Source of the DNA: JACCTH01 sp050741915
GTDB lineage: Bacteria > Actinomycetota > Acidimicrobiia > Spongiisociales > ZC4RG35
Direction: 5' to 3'
Length of the DNA: 38,852 nt
NCBI GenBank assembly: GCA_050741915.1
Contig: JBOGEX010000109.1
Coordinates: 1 to 38,852, forward strand
The position numbers and the translations under genes are program-made. Position 1 is the stretch's first letter. Each line of letters starts with the position of its first letter. Below the pieces are notes generated by a model, which saw only the letters and a program-made list of their open reading frames with translations, made no database searches and was not told the DNA's origin. Shown piece by piece: positions 1-9,222 of the stretch.

Positions 1-1
1 C

Positions 2-97
2 ACCGGTCAGAAGATCAGCGACACCGACTACACCACCATCCCCCTCACCCCCCACGACTGGCACGGCGAATGGAACTACACGATCGCCGCAGCTTGA
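2..97 (+). pseudogene. C-terminal tail of ISAzo13-like transposase (cut by window edge)
   Basis: The frame enters open from the left edge and stops at 95-97, giving 31 residues that end in HDWHGEWNYTIAAA. From memory of the family, the tail 'LTPHxWHGEWNYTI' is typical of ISAzo13 (Rhodopirellula-type DDE) transposases, which act in the cytoplasm on their own element ends. Only the tail is visible, so it cannot be said whether the gene is intact to the left. Confidence 0.6.
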
Positions 98-459
98 ACC
101 TCGCGAACTAACCCGCGGCGGGCCCTACAGGAGTCAACCCGCCTACCCGCCTACGCCAGAGCCGATTGGGCTGACACCCGAAACTATCAGTGCTCCCTTA
201 GGTGCGGCAAGGGTTGACCTTGTCAAGGGACGGGCTCCGGCTCAAGGGTTGGCGTGCGACAACGTTATCGGCTCTGATCTCCGACCCGTGCTAAAAGCCG
301 AATGATCATAGGCATAGCCAGTCGCTTAACCCCGCCGGCTCATACCGTCCGACCCAGCAGTGGCCTTTAGCTCGTCCATTCTCCTTTGTAATTCAGGGTG
401 TTTCACTGGAAGACGGAGTTCAAAAGCGCCCTGTCAGATGCACCAGGTTTCGAGTCTCA
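98..459. other. Intergenic stretch, no gene recognised
   Basis: Lies between the transposase tail and the convergent esterase gene. No coherent protein was seen on either strand. The right terminal repeat of the insertion sequence should lie here, but its partner end is outside the window, so it cannot be defined. No clear terminator with a T-run was seen. Confidence 0.5.
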
Positions 460-1260
460 TCAAGTGAGGTTGTCGAAGAATCGCAGCGCGTTACGCAGCC
501 GTTGCGCCCAGTAGTTCCACGAGTGATCTCCATCGGGTTCCTCGTAACTATGAGCCACACCCAGCACCTGGAGGTCCCTGTGCAGTTCTCTGCATGCGCC
601 GACCAGTGAGTCTTGCCGCCCGCAGTCGAATGTGATTGGCGGCACATATCGAGCGTGACGTTCCATCCAGTAGTGGATCGAACCATCGTCGTCTTCAATA
701 GAGGTTGGTGATGTGGAAGCGTAAGACGTGAACTCCCCGAGCTGGGAGAGTCTCGTGATCGGGGAATGAGCGGCGGCTCCGGCATAGGCAAAGGGATACT
801 TTGCCGCGAGCCGCAAAGCGCCGAATCCACCCATCGATAGACCGGCAAGGAAAACTGGCGACGATTGGGTCACCTGGTGCACCAGGCCCATCACTACATC
901 AACCGCCTCCACACCCACCCATTGCTCGTAGTTGGCCACCCCGTGCGGGACGTAAGCCGAATCGGCTCTTGCACTTCCGTCGGAAGGCATGACCATCACC
1001 ATTGGCCTGATGTCCCGGGCTCTCATCATTCTCATAGCGGTGTGATGCGCCCCACCCTGGTGGGGCCAGGACCAGTGGCTTCCGTTGACCCCGTGGAGTA
1101 AGACCACCACAGGCACGTCACGTTCGGTCTCGGCCATCGGGGGCACGAAGAGACATATCTGCCCGCGTGCGTTCAGGGCCGAACTATCACAGCTGGCGTA
1201 GCGCAGGTTCGTGCTCTCATAGTGCGGGTCTGAGATTTCGACGTGAGCGAGCGACTTCAT
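460..1260 (-). CDS. Alpha/beta-hydrolase esterase (esterase D / antigen-85-like fold)
   Basis: About 266 residues, most likely a cytoplasmic serine esterase of the putative-esterase (PF00756-like) family. An HGVNG oxyanion segment lies near residue 56. The nucleophile elbow GLSMGG places Ser at about 142, an acid is offered by FDCGRQD (about 212-217), and His lies in DGDHSWNYW (about 246). No signal peptide is apparent. The ATG at 1260 overlaps the stop of the alcohol dehydrogenase gene (TGATG); a GTG one codon upstream is possible. It is the last gene of the P450-ferredoxin-dehydrogenase run, so it may cleave an ester or acyl product of that pathway. The substrate cannot be read from sequence. 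Confidence 0.85.
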   Translation of the reverse strand: MKSLAHVEISDPHYESTNLRYASCDSSALNARGQICLFVPPMAETERDVPVVVLLHGVNGSHWSWPHQGGAHHTAMRMMRARDIRPMVMVMPSDGSARADSAYVPHGVANYEQWVGVEAVDVVMGLVHQVTQSSPVFLAGLSMGGFGALRLAAKYPFAYAGAAAHSPITRLSQLGEFTSYASTSPTSIEDDDGSIHYWMERHARYVPPITFDCGRQDSLVGACRELHRDLQVLGVAHSYEEPDGDHSWNYWAQRLRNALRFFDNLT

Positions 1261-2339
1261 CACTCGAACACCAGTACTCCCTTGGCATTCAAACCGGACC
1301 GGAAATCTTCGAACGCTTGCCCTACCTCGGCCAGAGGGTATGTCTGCGTGATGAGCTCTTCGATGAACAGGGCGCCTCGCCGGTAATGACCGAAGAGGAT
1401 TGGGAAGTCATTCTCCGGCCGACAGTTGCCATAGAGCGGGTTGATGTAGGTCTTGTTCCACTGGAATAGCTGCATGTCTACACAGACTTCCTGTTCAACC
1501 CCGCTGACCTGGACGGCGGTCCCTCCGTTTCTGATGAGAGCGAGGGGTGCGATGGCGAGGTCGGGGACTCCGGTGCAGTCGAAGGCGTAGTCGGCAAGTT
1601 CCCCTTCGGTCAGCCTCCGGACTTCTTCGAGGACCGGGCCGAGACCCTCGGTCATGCGGATTGAGTCCGTAGCGCCCAGCATTTGTGCTAACCGAAGGTG
1701 GCTGTCGTTCAGATCGACTGCGATTATGTTCGACGCACCGCAGATGCGAGCACCCTGCACGACGTTGAGGCCTACTCCACCTGCTCCGAGTACCACGACA
1801 CTGGAACCGGGTGAGACCCGGGCAGCGTTCACCGCCGAGCCATAGCCGGTCATTACCGCACAGCCACTCACGGCTGCCACTGGGAACGGGATGTCCTCAT
1901 CGATGGTAACAACAGCCTCGCGTCGGACGACGGCATATGTCGACATGGTCCCCAGCCCAAACGATGGCCGGATAGGGGTGCCTCGATACCGCACTGCACC
2001 CGGAGAGACGGAGGGTCTGTTTTGGCAGATGCTCTGGGCGCCCATACGGCATTGCCGGCACCTGCCACATGGGATCGCCCAATTCAGCACGACCCGATCC
2101 CCCGGCTCGATATCCCCTGCGCCGGGCCCCACCGCATAGATTACACCTGCTCCTTCATGGCCGACGACGTGGGGGTCGCCTACCGAGAGCAGATCGAGAT
2201 CGGTGCGGCAAAGCCCGGCCGCTCGCATCTCCACTACCACCTCGTTCGGTCCGGGTGGGGAGATCTCTGCGTCGACTACCTCGAAGGAGCCCTGACCGTC
2301 AGAAACCACCGCTCTGCCGATGCAAGAAACCGATGTCAT
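1260..2339 (-). CDS. Zinc-dependent alcohol dehydrogenase (MDR family)
   Basis: 359 residues, the usual length for medium-chain zinc alcohol dehydrogenases, which oxidise alcohols to aldehydes or ketones. Catalytic zinc ligands are visible as Cys44 (GLCRTD), His61 in GHEGAG and Cys160. The structural zinc loop has Cys91, Cys94, Cys97 and Cys105. The Rossmann motif VLGAGGVG lies at 183-190, and Asp209 at the end of the second strand suggests NAD(H) rather than NADP(H). It resembles the class III / NDMA-dependent group. It sits between the ferredoxin and esterase genes and probably acts on the alcohol made by the P450. Confidence 0.9.
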   Translation of the reverse strand: MTSVSCIGRAVVSDGQGSFEVVDAEISPPGPNEVVVEMRAAGLCRTDLDLLSVGDPHVVGHEGAGVIYAVGPGAGDIEPGDRVVLNWAIPCGRCRQCRMGAQSICQNRPSVSPGAVRYRGTPIRPSFGLGTMSTYAVVRREAVVTIDEDIPFPVAAVSGCAVMTGYGSAVNAARVSPGSSVVVLGAGGVGLNVVQGARICGASNIIAVDLNDSHLRLAQMLGATDSIRMTEGLGPVLEEVRRLTEGELADYAFDCTGVPDLAIAPLALIRNGGTAVQVSGVEQEVCVDMQLFQWNKTYINPLYGNCRPENDFPILFGHYRRGALFIEELITQTYPLAEVGQAFEDFRSGLNAKGVLVFE

Positions 2340-2373
2340 TGATGCTTCCTAGTGGTGTTCTCTGCCGCACAGC

Positions 2374-2595
2374 TCACGGATAGATGGTGAGGCCGTTGAA
2401 GTCCTGTATGGAGATGGCGCCGACCGGGCAGTCATCTACGACCACGATTAGCTGCTCCAAACTGGCCGCCTCCGTGTTCACCGGACTGCTTTTCCCGTCG
2501 TCATCGAATTCGAACATGTCGGGCAGGGTCGCCACGCAGACTCCATAGGAGAAGCAACGTGACCGGTCGACCACCGCGTGACGTGTTGAGTTCAA
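2374..2595 (-). CDS. Small 3Fe-4S-type ferredoxin, P450 partner
   Basis: 73 residues. Cluster ligands appear as Cys14 and Cys20 (C-x5-C) and Cys56 followed by Pro. This three-cysteine pattern is that of actinobacterial 3Fe-4S ferredoxins that pass electrons to cytochromes P450. Residue 17, often His or Gly, is Tyr here. The chosen TTG start (2595) overlaps the P450 stop (TTGA), indicating translational coupling; a GTG seven codons later is an alternative. No ferredoxin reductase lies in the window, so one must be encoded elsewhere. Confidence 0.9.
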   Translation of the reverse strand: MNSTRHAVVDRSRCFSYGVCVATLPDMFEFDDDGKSSPVNTEAASLEQLIVVVDDCPVGAISIQDFNGLTIYP

Positions 2596-3755
2596 CGCTG
2601 GATTCCTCGATCACCGACATCCATGGCCTGGATCGTGAGTTGGGAGAAGCCATTCTGCGCAACTCCGATGCCGACGTCGAAGAGGTTGGGGGTCGTCGGG
2701 GCGATGACCCGGTAATCGGGAACCCGAGTCAGGAGTTCGGTCAGGGCCACCGCGAGTTCCATTCGCGCCAGGTGGACCCCGAGGCACAGGTGAGGACCGT
2801 GACCAAAGGCCATGTGGCGGTTCGGGCTTCGGTCGATTCGTAACTCGTTCGGTGCTTCGAATACGTCCTCGTCTCGATTGGCCGAGGCAAACCCGAGAGC
2901 GATGAGATCTCCGGGACTCACCGGGCAGCTGCCTATAACATTGGCGATCGTCACGACGCGCCCGATGAAGTGCAAGGGTGTCATGAGCCGGAGGAACTCC
3001 TCTACCGCCGAGGGGATCAAGTCGGGCTGCGCCACCAGCCGTCGGCGGTCGTCCTCATTGTGTGCGAGGTACCAGATGCTGCTCGAGAGGACGCCCACGA
3101 CGGTATCGCGGCCCCCAGCGAACAGGAGATACCCATAGCCGATGATCTCTTCCCTGGTCAATTTGCGGCCTCGGAACATCGCGGACGCTAGTTGACCGAA
3201 CGCGTCTGCTCCTCGCAACGCGATGGCTTCATCGGCGACCTGTCCCAAGTATGCATCGAGGCTGGTGTTCCTGATTTGGTTCCCATCGGCATCAGTAAAA
3301 ACATCTGGGGCCCATTGGAGCCACCGTTCCGCGTCGGATTGTGGTCGGCCGAGCACGCGAGCCAAGGTGCGTGAGACCAGGGGTAGGGCGTATTCCTCGA
3401 CGACCTCGAGCTGCCGATCAGCCAAGAACCCGTCGACCGCGACAGCTGCAACCATTTGAGCGGAAGACCGGTGCCTCTCAATGGCGGCGCGCCCGAAGAT
3501 CGGCTCGATGAGCGCCCGATACTGGCCATGCTCATCCGGGTCAGTCTCGATAGGGAACTGGGGTACGGGCCTGATATGCATCTGGGTGGGAATCGAAACA
3601 CCTCGTGGCGCCGCAGAGGTGAAGGCCGACCAATTGCGGGCTGCGGCTTTCACGTCCTGATACCGCAACAGCATTAGGACGTCCTCACCGCCGATGTTTG
3701 TCTGAACCGTAGGGCCTGCCTGTCGAGCGTTGCTGTACGGGTCGAATGGGTTCAC
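2592..3755 (-). CDS. Cytochrome P450 monooxygenase
   Basis: 387 residues, a soluble bacterial class I P450 that would insert oxygen into an organic substrate using electrons from the adjacent ferredoxin. Landmarks are the I-helix AGGRDT (about 213-218), the ExxR motif EFLR (253-256) and the heme loop FGHGPHLCLG with thiolate Cys324. The start is GTG at 3755, preceded by AGGAG at eight bases spacing. It is the first of four tightly packed genes and lies about 100 bases after an AraC-type regulator on the same strand. The sequence resembles monoterpene- or steroid-oxidising P450s, but the substrate is not determinable. Confidence 0.95.
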   Translation of the reverse strand: MNPFDPYSNARQAGPTVQTNIGGEDVLMLLRYQDVKAAARNWSAFTSAAPRGVSIPTQMHIRPVPQFPIETDPDEHGQYRALIEPIFGRAAIERHRSSAQMVAAVAVDGFLADRQLEVVEEYALPLVSRTLARVLGRPQSDAERWLQWAPDVFTDADGNQIRNTSLDAYLGQVADEAIALRGADAFGQLASAMFRGRKLTREEIIGYGYLLFAGGRDTVVGVLSSSIWYLAHNEDDRRRLVAQPDLIPSAVEEFLRLMTPLHFIGRVVTIANVIGSCPVSPGDLIALGFASANRDEDVFEAPNELRIDRSPNRHMAFGHGPHLCLGVHLARMELAVALTELLTRVPDYRVIAPTTPNLFDVGIGVAQNGFSQLTIQAMDVGDRGIQR

Positions 3756-3854
3756 ACTTGAGCTCCTGCGAGGTTCGACCCAGCCTTGTGCGGACGAGCA
3801 TGTTGGTCTACCCCATAGTTGCCTATTCCTGATGCGAAGTTGACCAGCGAGCCG

Positions 3855-4817
3855 TTACCGGACCTGGGACATCGTGTCGGGTTGCGCCGCCGGACTAATG
3901 TCGACCCAGGGCTCAGGCGTATTTTGAAGGTGGTGACTCGGCCTCGCTCGCCGATGATCTTGTCTTTTGGCGTGTGCATCTCGCCACTCGCTGGGCGTTC
4001 GTTCTTTCAGCCGAAGAAAGACCTTGTTGAAATGGGCGAGGCTTCGAAACCCGACCCGGTAGGCGACGGAGGCGACTCCTAGGTCAGTCTTGGCCAGCAG
4101 TGCGCACGCTTCGCTGACGCGCATTTCTTGGACGAAGGCGGTGAAGGTTCGTCCGGTCTCTCGTTTGAATAATCGAGAGAACGACGAAGGCGTCAGCCCA
4201 ACCTCTTTCGCGACCGAGGCCTGGGAAACGTGATCACCGAGCTGGTACCGTACGTATTCGAACACGGTTTCGACGCGGCTTTCGTGGATCGCTGAGGGTC
4301 GAGATTTTCTATCATGGGCGTAGGCCACCGAAGCCAGAGGTCTGGCGAGCTTTTGGAGACTCGCAGCAGCGTCGAGAACAGACAGAACGGCTAGAACTCT
4401 TCCGAGCCCCGTCGTAGACCATACCGTCCGCATTGCTGCAACGACGTTTGGGGCGGTCGAGTGAGGGATTACAACGCCTCTGCTGGATCGGTCTAGCAGT
4501 GCCAACACTTCGTCAAGCTCCGCGAGCACTGGAAGCTTTTCTCGAGCGATGTGCACAACGGATGCTGTGCAGGCATCTCTCCCTCCTGTGCTGGGCGACC
4601 ATGCATGAGGTAAGCCTGCCCCGATCAGTACGAGCTCGCCGGTTTCGAATTCTTCGATCGAATCTCCGACGTAGCGGGTGCCGGTGCCCGATTCGATGAG
4701 GACTATCTCGTAGTCGTCGTGGTAATGCCAGTCGAAGGAACCCGTCGCAACCCGCGCATCCAGAACTTTGAACATGGCTCCCGGGCTGAGCTGCGTGTGT
4801 TCCTGCCGGGCGCGCAT
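3855..4817 (-). CDS. AraC-family transcriptional regulator with cupin sensor domain
   Basis: About 320 residues from the ATG at 4817. An N-terminal cupin region (HYHDDYE near residues 29-35, then GELVLIGAGLPHAW) binds the ligand in this family. The C-terminus carries two helix-turn-helix units (SVAKEVGLTPSSFSRLFKR and VASVAYRVGFRSLAHFNKVF). An in-frame TTG at 4958 would add 47 residues that do not look like this family, so the ATG is preferred. The gene precedes the P450 operon and is divergent from the sugar-type ABC genes, and probably controls one or both. The last about 30 residues after the second HTH are a basic low-complexity tail. Confidence 0.85.
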   Translation of the reverse strand: MRARQEHTQLSPGAMFKVLDARVATGSFDWHYHDDYEIVLIESGTGTRYVGDSIEEFETGELVLIGAGLPHAWSPSTGGRDACTASVVHIAREKLPVLAELDEVLALLDRSSRGVVIPHSTAPNVVAAMRTVWSTTGLGRVLAVLSVLDAAASLQKLARPLASVAYAHDRKSRPSAIHESRVETVFEYVRYQLGDHVSQASVAKEVGLTPSSFSRLFKRETGRTFTAFVQEMRVSEACALLAKTDLGVASVAYRVGFRSLAHFNKVFLRLKERTPSEWRDAHAKRQDHRRARPSHHLQNTPEPWVDISPAAQPDTMSQVR

Positions 4818-5057
4818 GACTCCCTGAAGTCTACATAGCAGGCATTTCGAGGCTCTGGCGGGCAAGAACGCATCAGAATCGGACAACTCCGCTATGGATT
4901 GAGAGTACTCGCTCCACAACGCTTGCGGCCTGTCTAACGGGAGACGAGAGACCTTCAATCAAACCATCGAACGGAGCCACGTCTATTGATGAGCGACCGG
5001 GCGGGTCAGTTGTTGAGCCACCGAGACCCCTCCGGAAGTCAGAGAGGAACAATCTGT

Positions 5058-6506
5058 ATGAAAGGATCGAGACGCTCAGTACGCCTACTTACGGTTTTGG
5101 CCATGGCGGTCGTGAGTTGCGGAGGTGGTGGGTCGGGCACGGTCACCAACCTCGATTCGAGCACCACCGCGACTGCAAATGTGACCACCTCCGCCACCCC
5201 GATCGCGACCACTGCTGCCACAACCGACTCGGGTCTGGCGGGCGAAACCGTAAACGTCTTCGGAACGTTCGTTGACGCCGAAGCGATCGCATTTGACGAA
5301 ACCGTCGCTCCCTTCGAGCAGGAAACTGGGATTGACGTGGTGTACGAGGGCTCGATCGACTTTGCCACCCAGATCGGGATCCGGGTTGAGGGCGGCAACC
5401 CACCCGACATTGCCATGTTCCCTCAACCCGGCTTGTGGGCAGAGTTCGCAGACGAGATGGTCGAATTCGGTTCGCTGGGGGTGGATGTGGAACAGATGCG
5501 TTCCGACCTGAGCCCGTACCTGGCCGACCTCCCCGGGCAAGTGGCACAAGCGCTCGGCAAGGCACCGGAAGCCGAGGGAGTCTATGCCGGCTGGTTCAAG
5601 ATGACCACCAAGAGCTGGCTGTGGATCCCGGTGCCCGAGTTCGAAGAAGCTGGCTACGCGGTGCCTGGCACTTGGGACGATCTGATCGCGCTCCAGGAAC
5701 AGATCAAAGCCGACGGAAGCACTCCATGGTGCCTGGCCATCGAGAGTAGTTCCGCGACCGGATGGGTGCTGACTGACTGGATAGAGGACATCGTCCTTCG
5801 AAGTGCCGGCCCCGAAGTTTACAACCAGTGGGTGTTCCACGAGATCCCCTTCAACGACCCCCAGGTCGCCAATGCGGCGGAGATGCTCGGCGACGTGATG
5901 TTCCCAGAAGGGAATGTCTTGGGGGGCGCCGATGGCATCCTGGCGACGCCGTTCGGGGATCAGAACACGCCCATGTTCGAGGACCCCCCCGCATGCTTCC
6001 TCGCCAAACAGGCAGGATTCATCCCCGCCTTCTTCCCGGGTGCCGATACTCCCGACGATGCTTCCGACGATGTATTCGGGCCCAATGCTCCCGAGCAGCA
6101 GACCCAGGCGATTCCCTTCCCCCGCATCTCCAACGATGAGGAAGTAATGCTGGGTGCCGGCGACTTGTTCGGAGTGTTCAGCGACCGTCCGGCGGTCGCC
6201 GAATTGGTGAAGTTCTTGCTCTCACCGGACGGCGGGGCGGGCTTTGCTCAGGCCTCGAGCAGCTACCTTTCACCCAACGCCCGCTTCGACGCCGCCAACT
6301 ACCCCGACCCGTTCCAGCGTCAGCAAGGTGAGCTGCTGGCAAGCGCCCTCTCGGCCAATGGCTTCCGCTTCGACGCCTCTGACCTCATGCCGGCTGAGGT
6401 TGGTGCGCAAACCTTTTGGACGGGCATGGTCCGCTTTGTGCAGGAGGGCCCCGACTCATTGCAGACCGTCCTCGATGAGATCGAGGCATCCTGGCCGAGC
6501 GGATAG
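5058..6506 (+). CDS. ABC transporter sugar-type substrate-binding lipoprotein
   Basis: 482 residues. The N-terminus is a lipoprotein signal: KGSRRSVR, a hydrophobic stretch, then a lipobox ending VVSC, followed by a Thr/Ser/Ala-rich linker. The ATG at 5058 is chosen over an in-frame ATG at 4986 because it directly precedes the signal and has AGAGAGGA nine bases upstream. The mature part matches family-1 extracellular solute-binding proteins of the alpha-glucoside/AglE group. It would capture a sugar or glycoside outside the membrane and deliver it to the two permeases that follow. Divergent from the AraC regulator. Confidence 0.88.
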   Translation: MKGSRRSVRLLTVLAMAVVSCGGGGSGTVTNLDSSTTATANVTTSATPIATTAATTDSGLAGETVNVFGTFVDAEAIAFDETVAPFEQETGIDVVYEGSIDFATQIGIRVEGGNPPDIAMFPQPGLWAEFADEMVEFGSLGVDVEQMRSDLSPYLADLPGQVAQALGKAPEAEGVYAGWFKMTTKSWLWIPVPEFEEAGYAVPGTWDDLIALQEQIKADGSTPWCLAIESSSATGWVLTDWIEDIVLRSAGPEVYNQWVFHEIPFNDPQVANAAEMLGDVMFPEGNVLGGADGILATPFGDQNTPMFEDPPACFLAKQAGFIPAFFPGADTPDDASDDVFGPNAPEQQTQAIPFPRISNDEEVMLGAGDLFGVFSDRPAVAELVKFLLSPDGGAGFAQASSSYLSPNARFDAANYPDPFQRQQGELLASALSANGFRFDASDLMPAEVGAQTFWTGMVRFVQEGPDSLQTVLDEIEASWPSG

Positions 6507-6519
6507 TCATCCCGAAAGG

Positions 6520-6548
6520 GGGTTGGCCCGGACCGGGCCAACCCTTGT
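6520..6548 (+). terminator. Hairpin between binding-protein and permease genes
   Basis: A perfect 10-bp stem (6520-6529 with 6535-6544, GGGTTGGCCC/GGGCCAACCC) with a 5-base loop is followed by TTGTT. It lies 13 bases after the binding-protein stop. Such hairpins in ABC operons commonly stabilise the upstream mRNA or partly terminate, so more binding protein than permease is made. The T-tract is short, so full termination is doubtful. Confidence 0.7.
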
Positions 6549-6582
6549 TGGATAGATTCGGTACTACTGAGGTGCGTGCTCG

Positions 6583-7773
6583 ATGGCGACGAAAGCACCG
6601 AACGGTCTCGAGCCCGGGGAGGTGAATCACCGCCGCGCTGAGGACCTGGGTCCGGTCTCTGAACCTGGACTGGGCGAGCGTCTCATTGCCCACCATCGGC
6701 TGGCGATTATTCCGATCAGGATTTTGGTGGCAGCCGGGGTGCCGCTCATTGGAATGCTAATTCTGTGGTGGACATTCACGTTCCTCAGAAGCGCCGATGG
6801 CAACCGCTTGCTTGTTGTGGTGTTGGCACTGGCGGTGGGTGTGTTCGGGGTCTTTCTTCTCTATTGGGGGATGGACACCGTCAACAACCAACTGCCGGAA
6901 CGGTGGGCGTCTCGGATCAGGCCCTACCTGTTCGTGGGCCCGGCAGTAGGCATCCTCGCCGTTTTCCTGGTCTGGCCCACCGTCAACACGATCTTGCTGA
7001 GCTTCCGAGACGATGATGGTGAGAAGTTTGTTGGCGTGGCCAACTATGTGTACGCCTTCACCAACGGCCAGATGCTCACCGCCTTCCGCAACAACCTGAT
7101 CTGGTTAGTGGTCGGCACCACCTTTACGGTCGGCGCGGGATTGGCGGTCGCCGCTCTAGTCGACAAGCTCTCCCGGCGCACAGAGAACCTCGCCAAGTCC
7201 CTCATCTTCTTGCCGATGGCCATCTCCTTCGTCGGGGCCAGCGTGGTGTGGCGTTTCGTATACGCCTTTCGACCGGAGGGACGACCGCAGATCGGGCTGC
7301 TAAATGCCATCTGGACTGGCCTCGGCAACGCCCCCCAGTTCTGGCTGAGCATCGAGCCGTGGAACAATCTCCTCCTTGTTGTGATCCTGGTGTGGCTACA
7401 GACCGGCTTCACCATGGTGATTCTGTCGGCCGCGATCAAGAGCGTGCCAGACGACCTGGTTGAGTCGGCCCGAATTGATGGTGCCAGCGAGTGGCAGGTA
7501 TTTGCGAAGGTGGTGGTGCCTGTTATCAAATCGACCATGGTCGTGGTCACCACCACCATGGTCATCTTTGTCTTGAAGATCTTCGACATCGTCTGGGTAA
7601 CGACCAACGGGCAATTCGGCACCGAAGTCGTTGGTAGTCACATGATTCGCCAGGCCTTCCGGCTATTCGACGACGGCAGGGGTGCTGCTGTAGCTGTTGT
7701 GTTGTTGCTGGCCGTCATCCCGGTGATGGTCATCAACGTCAAGCGATTTCGAGACGAGGAGGCGCTGCGATGA
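6583..7773 (+). CDS. ABC transporter permease, MalF/AglF-like
   Basis: 396 residues with about eight membrane segments. Two extra N-terminal helices (residues about 43-95) precede the six-helix core, as in the AglF-type subgroup. The cytoplasmic EAA loop that contacts the ATPase is visible as ESARIDGASEWQVFAKVVVP. It pairs with the next permease, whose start overlaps this stop by four bases (ATGA). It forms part of the inner-membrane channel for the sugar or glycoside bound by the preceding lipoprotein. Confidence 0.9.
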   Translation: MATKAPNGLEPGEVNHRRAEDLGPVSEPGLGERLIAHHRLAIIPIRILVAAGVPLIGMLILWWTFTFLRSADGNRLLVVVLALAVGVFGVFLLYWGMDTVNNQLPERWASRIRPYLFVGPAVGILAVFLVWPTVNTILLSFRDDDGEKFVGVANYVYAFTNGQMLTAFRNNLIWLVVGTTFTVGAGLAVAALVDKLSRRTENLAKSLIFLPMAISFVGASVVWRFVYAFRPEGRPQIGLLNAIWTGLGNAPQFWLSIEPWNNLLLVVILVWLQTGFTMVILSAAIKSVPDDLVESARIDGASEWQVFAKVVVPVIKSTMVVVTTTMVIFVLKIFDIVWVTTNGQFGTEVVGSHMIRQAFRLFDDGRGAAVAVVLLLAVIPVMVINVKRFRDEEALR

Positions 7774-8669
7774 ACCGGTCCTACGACGCGACCACCTCAG
7801 ACACCCGACCTCAAAGCCGCCTCGAACAGCTGCTGGATCATTGGATGATCAAGTTGACGGTGAGCATCCTGGCCGTCATGTGGTTGGTGCCCTCGGTCGG
7901 ACTCCTGGTTAGTTCCTTTCGTACCCGCACTGAGATCCAATCGAGTGGGTGGTGGACCGTCATCGGGAGTCTCTTCGACATCCGGCAGTGGACTCTCGGA
8001 AACTACGAGCAGGTGCTTACGGCCGACGGGATGGGCAACGCCTTCATCAACAGCCTGGCAGTGGCGGTTCCTTCGACAGTCATCCCGATTGCCGTCGCCG
8101 CCTTCGCCGCATACGCCTTCGCTTGGATGGAGTTCAAAGGCCGACAGGTCCTCTTCGTGCTGGTGGTCGCGTTGATGGTGGTCCCCCTGCAGATGGCCCT
8201 GATCCCTCTGCTCAAGATCTACGTAGGTCTCGATCTCAGCGGGACGTATCTTGCCGTGTGGCTCGCTCACACTGGCTTCGGTTTGCCCTTGGCTATCTAT
8301 CTGCTCCGTAACTACATCGGGTCCCTGCCCCGGTCGCTCATCGAGTCGGCCGCAATCGATGGCGCATCCCACTTCAGCACGTTCCTCCGCCTGGTTATCC
8401 CGCTCTCGGTGCCGGTCATCGCATCGTTTGCGATTTTTCAGTTCCTCTGGGTGTGGAACGACCTGCTCGTGGCCCTGGTGTTCCTCGGTGGAACACCGGA
8501 TGTCGCGGTGGTCACCCAGCGGTTGTCGGAGCTAGTTGGGTCCCGAGGTCAGGATTGGCATATCCTCACGGCCGGCGCCTTTGTCACCATGATCCTCCCG
8601 CTCATCGTTTTCTTCTCGCTCCAGCGGTACTTCGTCCGAGGGTTGACCGCCGGATCTGTAAAGGGTTGA
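7770..8669 (+). CDS. ABC transporter permease, MalG/AglG-like
   Basis: 299 residues with six predicted membrane segments and the EAA loop IESAAIDGASHFSTFLRLVIP. It is the second half of the heterodimeric channel. No ATP-binding gene follows, unlike many sugar operons, so the transporter must borrow an ATPase encoded elsewhere, as with the shared MsiK-type ATPase of Streptomyces. The ATGA overlap with the upstream permease indicates coupled translation. Confidence 0.9.
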   Translation: MNRSYDATTSDTRPQSRLEQLLDHWMIKLTVSILAVMWLVPSVGLLVSSFRTRTEIQSSGWWTVIGSLFDIRQWTLGNYEQVLTADGMGNAFINSLAVAVPSTVIPIAVAAFAAYAFAWMEFKGRQVLFVLVVALMVVPLQMALIPLLKIYVGLDLSGTYLAVWLAHTGFGLPLAIYLLRNYIGSLPRSLIESAAIDGASHFSTFLRLVIPLSVPVIASFAIFQFLWVWNDLLVALVFLGGTPDVAVVTQRLSELVGSRGQDWHILTAGAFVTMILPLIVFFSLQRYFVRGLTAGSVKG

Positions 8670-9106
8670 TCTCGAGCCCCAGGGATTGGCTTCGTAGGAG
8701 TTTGGATCAACCGGAATGAGTTGATCAGATTCCTTAGACCAGGTTGATGCCTCAGCCAGTTCAGACGCGGTTGTGGCAGGCATGGGCGACTGCTTCGAAT
8801 CGATCGCCCATGGCTGAGCTCGATCGCGCTCTTTTGAGGGACTCGAAATGGCGTCGCCAACGCGTATCCCTGGCCGGCGCCGATTGTCCTTGCCAGTGCG
8901 CGATTTGGACGCGAAACCTGGGAAACGACCACCAGTAACCGGGATCAACCACAATCGGAAGCGCCTATAGCGATTGGAGAATCGGCATTGCCTGGTCAGG
9001 GAGTTGGCCATAACTCTCTTACAGAGAAGAGGTCAGAAGTGACCGACCAGGAGAAGCTCTCCGCCTTGACTAAGAGGTCTATCGTCAGCCTATGGCGGCT
9101 CGGGGT
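8670..9106. other. Intergenic stretch with a 9-bp inverted repeat
   Basis: No recognisable gene. A hairpin CATGGGCGA/TCGCCCATG (8781-8789 and 8804-8812, 14-base loop) is present but has no T-run. A 64-codon open frame at 8744-8938 has no family resemblance and no ribosome-binding site that I can defend. The stretch leads into the integrase remnant. Confidence 0.45.
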
Positions 9107-9222
9107 AGACGGTCGAAGGGTGAGGTGTCGATACCCGGATGGTGTTCAAGCATTATCGACACCTTGTCACGCCCGCTGTCGACGTTGCCGCCAAGAACAT
9201 CGAGCGAGCGCTGAAGGGCTGA
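9107..9222 (+). pseudogene. C-terminal remnant of a tyrosine recombinase (integrase), copy A
   Basis: From 9139 the frame reads MVFKHYRHLVTPAVDVAAKN and continues IERALKG to a stop at 9220-9222. It is nearly parallel to the integrase end at 31830-31915 (MVFRHYRH...). HYRH holds the catalytic tyrosine of the phage-integrase family. Upstream, 9107-9138 aligns at DNA level with the LLGHVDNR-coding segment of that copy but contains extra bases, so it is frameshifted. Nothing of the N-terminal or core-binding domains remains. It marks the edge of a decayed integrated element. Confidence 0.8.

Noticed and set aside
5085..5840. A 251-codon minus-strand frame inside the binding-protein gene
   Set aside because: No family similarity; it is antisense to a well-supported lipoprotein gene.
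8781..8812. CATGGGCGA/TCGCCCATG inverted repeat as terminator of the sugar transporter operon
   Set aside because: It lies 110 bases after the last gene and has no T-run; no function can be supported.
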